Below, one piece after another: positions 1 to 11,688 of a stretch of 64,000 nucleotides of DNA. The translations under genes were made by a program, and so were the position numbers. Numbering within the stretch: the first letter of the stretch is position 1; every line of letters begins with the position of its first letter. Source of the DNA: Oreohelix idahoensis. Its lineage: Eukaryota; Mollusca; Gastropoda; Stylommatophora; Oreohelicidae. Location: NCBI GenBank assembly GCA_024509875.1, contig JAMPIV010021223.1, positions 691,794-755,793 of the forward strand. The letters are read 5' to 3'. The notes beneath the pieces are model-generated. The model was not told where the DNA came from, ran no database searches, and worked only from the letters and a program-made list of their open reading frames with translations.

Positions 1-281
1 TTTCCAGGTAGGATAAAAATAAAACCAGCAGTAAACGGGGATATAAGCAAGCTGTGGTAAGTGAGCGGTTTGGGCGGATAACAGGAGGGGGGAAGGGGGG
101 TGGTTAGGAAATACATTAAAACGTTTGTAAACTTTACTCTATAAACTGCTGTTTGTTGTGAGAGACAGCAGGTAACCAGGGGCGTGTTTGTGACGTCACA
201 CTGCTTTAGGCTTTTGTTTTCCGCGTTGTTGTGCTTGCGCGTGGGAAAATTACACATTTTAAAGAAATCATTGACCATATA

Positions 282-3050
<2,769 letters not shown>

Positions 3051-4280
3051 TATACTGAAGCACATTAAAAACGCACCACTATTTTATATATACTGATGCC
3101 GAGAAGCTGGCAAAAAAAAGTGTGGGAATGGATTTTCCCCGTGTTTGCCATGAGGTAGAGAGCAAATGGCTGCTGGAATGGAAAGTGCAAGATTCAACCC
3201 ATGGGTGTGTGTACAGACTACATGAAAACGATGAAAGTTACACGTGCAACACGATTCTCAACAGCTATGACCCTGAAAATGTGTAAGCGTTGTGGCAGTA
3301 TACTCGGTATAAAAAGGCCGTTGAGACAAAACACCCAGTACATGTGCTTGAAATGCCACGACTATCTGAAAACGACCGCCAACGAGCCATTGGTATGTTG
3401 GAGACCGGAATGAGCTCGCGGACCATTGCCAGAAGGATGAATTGCCACCACAGCACTATTGTACGTCTCAATGAACGTTACGGAACCACTGGCAGTGCCC
3501 GGGATAGACTTCGGAGTGGCCAACCACGAGTTACTACCCCTGCGCAAGATCGTCATATTGTGCTGAGTCACCTAAGGAATCGTACTCTCCCGGCAAGTCA
3601 AACAGCAAGAGCAATAGTGGGTAGACATGGGCAATCTCTCGAATGACAGTCATACGACGACTCAGAGATACAGGCCTTACTGCAAGACGACCTTATGTTG
3701 GGCCAAACTTGACTCACAGACATCGTTAGCAGCGCCTGCAATGGGCAGAGCAACATATCAGATGGACTAGACTGCAGTGGAATGCTGTCCTATTCACAGA
3801 CGAGAACAGATTCAACATATCCTTTGCAGATGGACGTATGCGGATTTAGCGACGGTGTGAAGAGCGCTTTGCAGATTGCTGTGTCAACCGATTTCGAGGT
3901 GGCAGTATTCACATTTGGGGAGGATTCAGTTTTCACCATCGCTTGCCTCTTCACGTCTTCCGTGGAAATGTTAATGCTGTGACATATCGAGATGAGGTTC
4001 TGGATGCACTGGTTGCTCCTGCGTTCACAATTAATCCAGACTTGCAGCTTCTCCAGCAGGATAATGCACGTGCATTTTTTTGTATTTTTGGTTTTCTCCC
4101 TTGCCTGCACAGAATGCAATGAATTTCATAACAATCAAATGTACAAATTAATGACCAGCATGGATTCATAGGAAAATGAATAAAGATTCCAAATATGTAA
4201 ACTTGTGCACACTTATATTTACATTTCACACTCTGTTCCTGGATTATACAGGTGGTGCGTTTTTAATGTGCTTCAGTATA
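3051..4280 (+). mobile_element. Second Tc1-like element, decayed and internally deleted
   Basis: Inverted repeats of at least 28 bp mark both ends. The left end starts tatactgaagcacattaaaa at 3051 and the right end is its reverse complement at 4253-4280, with TA at each outer edge. The element is about 1.23 kb, shorter than a full Tc1, because the region after the second catalytic Asp is missing. Its inverted repeats and transposase differ from those of the element at 282-1824, so it is a separate family. Confidence 0.88.
3353..4077 (+). pseudogene. Tc1-type transposase, frameshifted and C-terminally deleted
   Basis: Relic of a Tc1 transposase. The start ATG at 3353 opens MPRLSENDRQRAIGMLETG, with helix-turn-helix features (SSRTIARRMNCHHSTIVRLN) and the GQPRVTT linker. 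A one-base shift near 3625-3632 moves the frame. Homology resumes as ISRMTVIRRLRDTG and continues to the first catalytic Asp (VLFTDENRF) and the second (LLQQDNAR). In-frame TAG stops lie at 3727 and 3847. After 4077 the similarity ends abruptly in unrelated A/T-rich DNA, so the third catalytic residue (Glu) is absent. It cannot encode an active enzyme. Confidence 0.87.
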
Positions 4281-4417
4281 CTAATTAGACGAGCGCCTGA
4301 GGAATCTCCATCACAAGAAAACAGGAAAAGCGTTAAGGTTACTTTACAAGTACATGTCAGCCACACTCAGTTATCTCCCTTGGTCTCTAAGTAAGTATCG
4401 AATGTGTAGGGCTACTG

Positions 4418-5110
4418 GACCCTTAAGCATGTCATAGGAGGCGACTAATATGGATTCACGCAAAGAGCTGGCAACCTTATCACGTAAAAGTGATTACTAC
4501 AGAAACCACGGCTGCAGGAGGACATGCATGACTTGATGTAGTCTCAGTGGCGTCACTAGGGTTGGTGTCACCCAGTGCGGTAACTCATGGTGTTACCCCC
4601 ATGGACCTCCTCCCGTACCAGACCATACAGAATCCTTAGTAATGTTTTTTTGTACTAATGTTACTCGTAAATCGTAATTCCCGTATATCACTGAATGTAA
4701 TGGCAATAGTAGTGACATAAACAACTAGCAAAATTAAAATTACACCTTTAAATTACAATATCATACGCACAGCCTAAATGTACATTTACATTTACATAGT
4801 TTCATGTGGTTAAAGTGAAAATTCGGTAAGAAAGCAACAGATTTCGAAGTAAAAACGTTTGTATATTGATACAGTACATGTAAGCCGGGCTTACGAAAAA
4901 TGTTTTTGTGGTTATAACTAACTACAGGGATATTTTTATTTTAAAAAAAAAATTCTGCTGAAACACTGCACAAACATTGTATAACCAGTCATTTTGGTGT
5001 CATACCCTCTGATGGTGTCACCCGGTGCGGTCCGCACCCCCCTAGTGACGCCACTGTGTAGTCTACTTGCATGGGGATTAGTTGTACTGGTGGTTCCGTG
5101 GCTATAAGGA
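4418..5110 (+). repeat. Interspersed repeat family D, split by a MITE
   Basis: A moderately conserved repeat with landmarks catgtc(g/a)ta, ggcgactaat, ctggcaacct and ccacggctgcag. It also occurs at 15285-15420 and 50755-50925 on this strand and, inverted, at 6740-6885 and 51735-51870. Here it runs 4418-4544 and resumes at about 5065-5110 (ggattagttgta), with the hAT-type MITE in between. I see no coding capacity and no clear tail. It may be a SINE or part of a LINE untranslated region. Confidence 0.6.
4545..5056. mobile_element. hAT-type MITE, 512 bp, with 8-bp TSD
   Basis: A non-autonomous DNA transposon. Ends are perfect 17-bp inverted repeats starting CAGTGGCGTCACTAGGG. It is flanked by an exact 8-bp duplication, tgtagtct, at 4537-4544 and 5057-5064. 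An 8-bp TSD with CAG...CTG ends is characteristic of the hAT superfamily. Just inside each end is a second element, ggtgtcaccc(a/g)gtgcggt (4564-4581 and 5013-5030), in the same orientation at both ends, possibly a transposase-binding site. The A/T-rich interior has no transposase. Confidence 0.88.
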
Positions 5111-5310
5111 GTTTAAAGGAAAATTGATGATGCTAAATTATATACGAGTATAAAAGAGGTACACCTCTGAGTAACATTTAGTGTTTTTATGTCATTTAAT
5201 ATTTTTTTCTTTTGTATGAATGTTGTTGTTGTTTTTTTTTTAAATCTTTAAATCAAAACGCTCAAGCAAACAACAACACACGTACTTGGTAAAACACATA
5301 TAAAAGATAT

Positions 5311-5525
5311 CGGTAACCCCATAGTAGATACTGCCCTAGGGAAATAAAGTGTTAGAGACCACTATAACAGGTACACCTTTTTAATGAGGTAGAGTGACTA
5401 CTTCCCTTCCTGGCTGCCTTTGCGTTCCATAACTCAAGAGCAGAGTCAGGTAACCAAATACAGCTGACTACACTGGAGCGTTTCGCTACCAGGTAAATGT
5501 ACAGTCAAATGACAGCTCACTAACC
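5311..5525 (+). repeat. Repeat family E, copy 1
   Basis: Shares a long patchy match with 10040-10260: a gtgttagaga/gtgttagaaa block, ggctgcctttgc, and tacagctg followed by actggag. The central module (cttcctcgctg, tttgcg, aactcaag, agaatcag) also sits inside the 3' region of the CR1/L2-like LINE copies at 40.3, 42.7, 53.3 and 61.9 kb. This copy may therefore be a relic of a related LINE 3' end or of a SINE that shares it. There is no coding potential. Confidence 0.5.
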
Positions 5526-6273
5526 ACTTAACCCATAGGACACTCACAACTCATTTCATACCACGTAATTATCGTTTACTTTTACACGTGCGTGCTAGCT
5601 TGTTGGAATAAAAAAACCCTGACAATTATTGATTTTTATTTTACAGTATAGTTTTTCAGAAAATATTATTTAGACTCACACAAAAATCACCTCTTTGTGT
5701 ATAAAAATCAGCAGATGACAAATGTCAAAATTGACTGTAAATGACCTTCAGTGTTTTTGAACCGTCATGTCTGGTTTATGAAATATCAACGAAATGATTT
5801 ATGTCAACCAGATTTTGTGGAAACGGGCCAAATAAAATTGTTTATTCAACATTTTTATTGAAGCGGAAGACTAGATACTGAAACTACAAGCAGTGACACT
5901 ACATTGGGGGAATGGGGAATAGGGACTTCACATTGAGGGAAAAGGAATAAGGATTCGATAGTGGGAAACAGGGAATAAGCATCCACCATTGGTGAAGATC
6001 ATGTAAGGACCTGATAATCCCTCTTGTAGATTAATTCTTATTTATGTTTTTAACACACTTTTACTTAACTCCACGTTAGGCTTATATATTTGTGGTATTT
6101 CACTTCTTTGATGCTCAAATTCTGTATTTTCCACTCACCGTATAGAGCTGCAGATTTGCATGCAGCCCCTTTTTATAGTAAATAAATATTAGACAAACAT
6201 AAAGGTATGTTTTCATGCACTCGTAAGAAATAAACAAGTAGAAAACTAGACAACAGAAAAACAACAGACGTGA
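5526..6273. other. No gene seen; A/T-rich intergenic DNA
   Basis: No recognisable open frame, RNA or element boundary. There is a short purine-rich stretch with repeated ggggaat-like words near 5905-5985. Confidence 0.5.
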
Positions 6274-6349
6274 GTGGCTTACCCAGGACTCGAACCCGGG
6301 ACCTTCCTATGCAAGCGAATCACACTATCCTCCCTACCATCTAGGCATC
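6274..6349 (-). repeat. tRNA-like sequence, probably a SINE head
   Basis: On the minus strand this has a good pol III B box (ggttcgagtcc) inside a plausible T arm (CCGGG / loop TTCGAGT / CCTGG, one G-T pair) and a poorer A-box region. The anticodon stem does not pair well, so I do not call it a functional tRNA gene. The loop would carry TGC if one read it as tRNA-Ala. No second copy is seen in the window. Confidence 0.45.
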
Positions 6350-6739
6350 ACCGAAAATGATGCTTCGATGACGGGTCATTAGTGTGACCCACAACACATA
6401 ACACCGGAAGTTTACCATGGGCAGTCCAGTCTATTAATGACGCAATCACTTCTGTTGTTCCCCTGTTATACAGTATAGGCCAGTCCACACAAGACAAAGA
6501 CCTTAATATTGTGTCTAGTAAATGATAGAAGACTAAGAACAGTAAGTACAGGACAGAGGGTAGGTTTTGGTATTGTATAAATATTTATAACACATTTACT
6601 AGACACAGTATTAAGGTCTTCCGAGAGGACAAGTAAAAAACAAGTCATTTATTTTAAATAATTTCATCATCATCCTTTTCCTTTGCGCTCCTTACGGATC
6701 ACGGAGCCCATTTTGTAGTTGGTCCCCTTGCAGGACACC

Positions 6740-6885
6740 TGCACCAAACATCCACATGCTTCTGCTGCGGGGGTTTCTGTAGCAATTAGTTGTACATGAT
6801 GAGTTTGCCAGTCCTATGTACAACCTCATATTTTTAGCCGTGCACGGCATGCCCAAGAGTGCAGTAGTACAATTGTTTGTCTATT
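6740..6885 (-). repeat. Family D repeat, inverted copy
   Basis: Carries the family D landmarks on the minus strand: gttgtacata near gactggcaaac, and the catgcc/gcatgc words. A similar minus copy is at 51735-51870. It is degraded and its ends are unclear. Confidence 0.4.
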
Positions 6886-6982
6886 CAGAGAATCCCTTAA
6901 ACAACAAGGGACTTTTAAATATATTGGCACATTATAAACTACCGTGTTCTGGCCAGCACTGACACGGGCGATTACGGCTACT

Positions 6983-7240
6983 CGCTTACTTACTTACTCG
7001 TTCCTCTTCTACCGTGAGGTGTAGAGGTTTGGAAGAGAGAGCGCCAGACTATCCTATCCGCTGTCTTCCTTCTGGCCTGGGTCCATTCCAGTCCTCGGTC
7101 CCTCAGAGATTGTCTAATGTTGTCCTCCCAGCGGACTCTGGGTCGTCCTGGAGGTCTGGATCCCTGGCTCTTAGCCTCCCATACCTGCCGTGGCAGCCGA
7201 TCTTCTCCCATTCTGCAGACATGGCCAAACCATCTTAGTT
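6983..7240 (-). pseudogene. LINE 3' end, C-terminal tail of reverse transcriptase protein
   Basis: A 5'-truncated non-LTR retrotransposon. The minus-strand frame (7211 down to 6990) gives MGEDRLPRQVWEAKSQG, then RPPGRPRVRWEDNIRQSL and a WTQARR segment. This is the conserved C-terminal tail that follows the RT domain in RTE/Jockey-type endonuclease-reverse transcriptases. The upstream bases still read KMVWPCLQN-like codons before similarity stops near 7240. The element ends at its 3' side in a short (TAAG)n tail (acttacttacttact on the plus strand). A 47-bp copy of the same 3' end is present at 52002-52048. Confidence 0.8.
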
Positions 7241-7603
7241 GGAATTATTCTACTTGGGTCTGCAGGGGTTGAGTATTTAGGCCTTGACGTATCGTCTGGT
7301 TACGGACCATGTCTCATCTTGTTACTTCAAATGGCTACTCGCATATGATATAAAGTTAAGTGAGTGCAATAACAGATATAAATTGTTCCATAAAATTTCG
7401 CTTTTCGTTTACTTCTTTCATGATTCGGTATCGAGCAATCTTAGACTTTCAGATACTGCACGAGTAAATTGTATTCGTTCTATGTCCACTATTTTGTTTT
7501 CATAGTTCGAATAATGTAACAATGAAAGATGGTGCACTTGATTTATATTATTACATCAGTGGATGTCATTTGAACGAAATCGTGTCCTCTAATCATTTTA
7601 TAT
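7241..7603. other. No gene seen
   Basis: A/T-rich spacer between two LINE fragments. No coding or element signature recognised. Confidence 0.5.
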
Positions 7604-8922
7604 GTCTCAAACGGAGTTAAACAAGGGTGTGTACTTGCACCGACTCTGTTCAGTATCATGTTTTCTGCTATGCTGACTGATGCTTTCAGAGACGGGGACA
7701 CAGGAATCGACATCAGATATCGTATTGATGGAAAATTGTTTAACCTTAGGAGGCTTCAAGCAAAAACCAAGGTCAAATCACACACCATCAGAGATCTTCT
7801 GTTTGCTGACGATTCTGCCCTTAGTGCTGGCTCAGAGGCTTCTTCTTCTTCGTTCGCCCTGAAAAGGACGGTGGTTACGTTGTGTCTGTTTACGCCTAAG
7901 CTGTGATATCTGCACCTTTCGGTCGACACATCCGACTTCAGCACGGCATTTTTTAGGGACCGAGTTTGCTTTCCCATTGCGATCCGCACTCGCTCAGCCA
8001 GACTGCACTGCTGCAGACTGTTTCCAGGACCACCACGTGGAGGTGGAGTGCGGCTGCAGCACAGCGTGGATAGATTCTCCGAAGCATGTGCCAACTTTGG
8101 GCTTACCATCAACACGGAGAAAACAGAAATCATGTACCAACCAGCTCCTGGCACAGTTTATACTGAGCCAATCATCAAGGTAAATGGTGAGAAACTGAAT
8201 GTTGTGAACAGATTCACATACCTTGGTAGCACACTTTCCCAGAACATCGTCATTGATGATGAGGTAAACACCAGGATCTCCAAAGCCAGCAGCACATTTG
8301 GCAGACTATACACCAACGTTTGGCATCGAAGTGGCATTAGTCTACAGACAAAGCTGAAGGTGTACAGAGCTGCGGTGCTTCCAGTGCTGCTTTATGCATG
8401 CGAAACATGGACTGTATACAGGCGCCACGTAAAGAAGCTAAACCACTTCGTACAGTCTGTCTCAGGAAGATAATGAACATCAAATGGCAAGACAAGACCC
8501 CGGATACCGCCGTTCTTGACAGAGCTGGTATCCCTAGCATCCATACTATTCTGATGCAGTCACAGATTCGCTGGGCAGGTCATGTAGTCCGCATGCCAGA
8601 CCATCGACTGCCAAAGATACTCTTTTATGGTGAGATGCAGAAGGGTAAACGCTCCCATGGTGGCCAAAAGAAGCGCTTCAAAGACACGTTAAAGACGTCA
8701 TTGAAAACCTTTGACATAAACCCAGACATATGGGAAGCTGCTGCGCAAGACCGAACTGCTTGGCGCACATCTCTTCGTAAAGGTGCAGCGGCATGCGAAT
8801 CATCCAGAAGAGCAGCAGCGGAACAGCGGAGACAAGCTAAAAAAGACCGTGAAATAAAACCTTCACATGAAGCAAACATTCCCTGCCCACACTGTACGAG
8901 AAAGCTCGTTGTCGGTGAGTAG
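7604..8922 (+). pseudogene. Non-LTR reverse transcriptase fragment, interrupted
   Basis: C-terminal half of a LINE endonuclease-reverse transcriptase protein, 5'-truncated at about 7600. RT motifs are clear: NGVKQGCVLAPTLF at about 7610, then IRDLLFADDSALSAGSE (the FADD box with catalytic Asp pair) ending near 7837. A roughly 206-bp foreign element (7838-8046) interrupts here. The LINE resumes with LQHSVDRFSEACANFGL, FTYLGSTLSQN and LLYACETWT. A one-base shift near 8450 changes frame, after which the tail reads CLRKIMNIKWQDKTPD, IRWAGHVVRMPDHRLPK and a terminal CPHC half zinc finger before a stop at 8920. The tail is typical of LINE proteins of the RTE/Jockey kind. The exact clade is not assigned. 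Confidence 0.88.
7838..8046 (-). mobile_element. SINE-like element G, nested in a LINE reverse transcriptase
   Basis: About 206 bp that interrupt the LINE frame right after the FADD box. The reverse complement matches 26915-27140 closely over its whole length: ccaccacgtgg region, cagactgca, tcggatgtgtcg, tccttttcagg and a GAA-repeat tail. The tail (ttcttcttcttc on the plus strand at 7841-7852) puts its 3' end at the left. A six-base near-duplication, gaggct/gcggct, flanks it. No protein is encoded. I did not recognise a tRNA or 5S head. Confidence 0.7.
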
Positions 8923-9146
8923 GAAGAGGATAGACCAATTGGATTGACTGATAAACAAGAACGGATCAGGGGACAATGATTTTAATGACAAAAGAAATTA
9001 GTACAGTCTGGGTAACCAAAGTGGCAAGATGTGTATTGCCGGGCTCTTAAGAAGTGAATCCTGTGGATGACAGAAGTTCGCACAGAACAAGTAGATAGCT
9101 TTAGACTGATTAGCGGTAGCAATTCAGAGGACTAGATTGAACTGTG
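8923..9146. other. Spacer between LINE relic and putative LTR
   Basis: No coding or repeat signature recognised. It ends in ctgtg at 9142-9146, the possible TSD of the following LTR element. Confidence 0.4.
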
Positions 9147-10039
9147 TGTCGCAAAATGGTTTCAAGTCATTGCAAACGGGTTCAGTTAGATTTATAAACC
9201 TGTCAACGATCGATTGACCGCATTCAAAATGGGGCGTATCAGCGAAATGTGTATCAGACAGAGGAAATCGCCAAGGATAAATAAAAGCAGACGGGAATCA
9301 GTATGAAAAGGATTTTACATTTCAGTACAGGGAAGGATTGTGTATAACTGCATATAAGAAGGAACGGTAGGAAGTTCTCATTTACGGAGATATATGCGTA
9401 TTTCGGCTGCCCACAGTTACGCTAACAGCTGGTAAACCCACTTCTGTTCTAAATATTAAAATCAACAAATAACAGTTTGGGAAATTACAGGGATAGGAAG
9501 ATAGAGATTTATCGGCTGGATAAAACTAGATAAGATGGAACAATATGGATGTTATATATGCCGAGAATGATAAAGGCAAAATTTCAGTCGACGCACAGAT
9601 TGGCCGAAATCACTGTTCGGGAAGGATTTTTCAGGCTTAGGTTTAAGCTGTGACGTCGGTACTCTCCGATTCGTCCGCGCTATACGTATTTAAAGCGTAT
9701 CGGTAAAACTGGAGGGATACACAACGAAGTAGGTTTGAGACAGACTGGAGGCAGAGTTTCGCCACGACCCATGAATTGTGAGCGGATCGCCAGAAACATT
9801 TTTAAGTCCAGTATCTGAAGTCTGAGGGTAAGCGAAATTATGATAACTACTGTGTATAATATTTGTTATTTCAGGTTCATATAGAATTCACAAAATATGC
9901 CTGTATAATAGTCATTGATATAATGTATTGTATGATCTAAACATGTGCATTGTGGATGATTGTTGCTTGTACAAAAATTAATCACAAATAGCCCCACAGC
10001 CTAATGAAGATATATTTATCATATTGCTTTATCGCTTAA

Positions 10040-10260
10040 GAAGATAAAGGCAGTCCCATGGCAGAGATTGTCATAGGGAAATGAAGTGTTAGAAACTTCA
10101 TCATGGAAGATCCCCGTTTACGAGGTTAAGGTGACTAGTCCCCTTCCTCGCTGCCTTTGCCTTCCCTAGTTCGAGCGCACAACTTTGTACCCATTTACAG
10201 CTGGTAAACTGGAGTGTTCTACAGCCAGTTTCAGTAGAAAGCAACCTGATCACGTGGTCA
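10040..10260 (+). repeat. Repeat family E, copy 2
   Basis: Matches 5311-5525 at gggaaatgaagtgttagaaa, ggtgactagt, ccttcctcgctgcctttgcc and acccatttacagctgg. It lies inside the putative LTR at 9147-11418, so it either inserted there or the LTR assignment is too long. Confidence 0.5.
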
Positions 10261-10415
10261 CTCACTTTATTTATTTTATGTATTAATTTTGGGTAGTTGC
10301 TAAGATAGCATCAGTATTTGAATTTGTACTTGATATGATTTAGAAGGATCAAGTTATAGATCAGAAAAGGATGTATAGGAGCAGAGTAAACCAGATGATG
10401 TTTATTACGGATATA

Positions 10416-10635
10416 TTAATATTAATTCTGTATCATTGAAATGATGTTACTTGCTATGACTGTATAACTTTGACACCTGATGACTGACTAGTCTGACTTA
10501 TGTGCTAGTCAGTTACACTTAATTGAAATGTTAATATTAATGCTATATCACTGAAATGATGTCCTTACTTACTATGATTGTATAACGGTGACATCTGATG
10601 ACTGACTGGTCTGACATCTGTGCTAGTCAGCTACA
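10416..10635 (+). repeat. Two-copy tandem duplication, about 105 bp per unit
   Basis: Unit 1 (10416-10517) and unit 2 (10531-10635) align throughout with roughly a dozen differences and one short indel. Shared words include gtataac, tgatgactgact and gtgctagtcag. It may be an enhancer-like duplication in an LTR, but nothing here shows function. Confidence 0.8.
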
Positions 10636-11419
10636 AGTCTAGCCAGATACTAGCCAAGGCTGATATGTTGCAGGTTCCATGAAATAACTCAAACCAGACT
10701 GTCCAGTATCAGAAGCCGGTGTCGTTCATCCGAGGCAATCCCACAAAAGTGCAGGACCCCAAAGAGTGAACTTCAACTGGTCATTGGCATCCCTACTGTT
10801 GGGCCTACCAAGTCTGATATCAGCAAAGGACAGTTCAGTTTCAGCAGTATCAAGTTGGAAAGATAAGTGTCCTGTTTGACACTGACCACCTATACATGTG
10901 AAACAGCCAATAGTTGAAAACAATAAGTAACCATACAGAAACTCAGTCAACTGATGACAGTTATCCTTAAATTCAAAGGACTAATAACAGTGATTTCAGT
11001 AACTTTATTATTTAAGATCTTGAAGTCTAAACCGACAATAATAGTAATTGTGTGAATATTTTTATATATGTATGTGTATACTCTTTTCCAACTAGTAGAA
11101 ATAGAATAGTAGTGTAATTATTAAACTATTTTAACTGTACCTGAGGATTTATTCACTTCTTCCATTTTGTGGGTTCAGTGAATGTACATTTTACTTATCC
11201 CCTAGAATAAAGTAATCATAAGATAGTCACAGGGAGGAGACACCTTAAATCCTGGTACTACTTCTTACCAACTGGGCCAGGGTTTTCACAGTCTGACTAT
11301 TGTTATGATAACAATACACCAGTGCTTATTTCTAAGACTGGGGTATTACTTGTAAGGTCAGAACTCTTTACTGGCATACTCTTACATAATAAATAATTTT
11401 AAATAACCTCCCGCTACAG

Positions 11420-11441
11420 TGGGGGCTCGTCTGCGGGATAT
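11420..11441 (+). promoter_or_regulatory. Primer-binding site resembling tRNA-Pro
   Basis: One base after the LTR end the sequence reads tgggggctcgtctgcggga. The first 12 bases match the complement of the tRNA-Pro 3' end, as used by many gypsy-like and retroviral elements, followed by a small insertion before cgggat. It would prime minus-strand DNA synthesis. Confidence 0.7.
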
Positions 11442-11688
11442 ATCTTTGATATTCCTGAGCCAACTTTCCATTTCTGCTGTGTAGAAAATTTTGTTTTGTA
11501 AAATTTTTTGGAAAGAGTAACATATAGGAAATAATTATATTTTTAGGAGTACCATTGAGTACAGATAAAGAAAGCTGTTTCATATATGGTGAAGTCAGTT
11601 TAATTAACTTTAATTTTAACTAAGTTAATTATATTGTATTAAATTAGTTTGAGTAAGATCGCTTGCCCTACTAGACTACAGATACATC

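Larger units (their letters stand above)
9147..11418 (+). mobile_element. Putative 5' LTR of the defective Gmr1-like element
   Basis: The right end is firm. The last 130 bp (11289-11418) recur without a mismatch at 13756-13885, and a tRNA-Pro-like primer-binding site follows immediately. The left end is tentative: I place it at 9147 because TG follows ctgtg (9142-9146), and ctgtg also follows the 3' copy at 13886-13890. That gives a TG...CA LTR of about 2.27 kb. A chance match of this size in a few kilobases is not negligible. It contains a family E repeat (10040-10260) and a tandem duplication (10416-10635). An AATAAA-like signal lies near 11387. Confidence 0.45.

Noticed and set aside
6274..6349. 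Functional tRNA-Ala gene
   Set aside because: B box and T arm are good but the anticodon stem and acceptor do not pair, so a SINE head or degraded copy is more likely.
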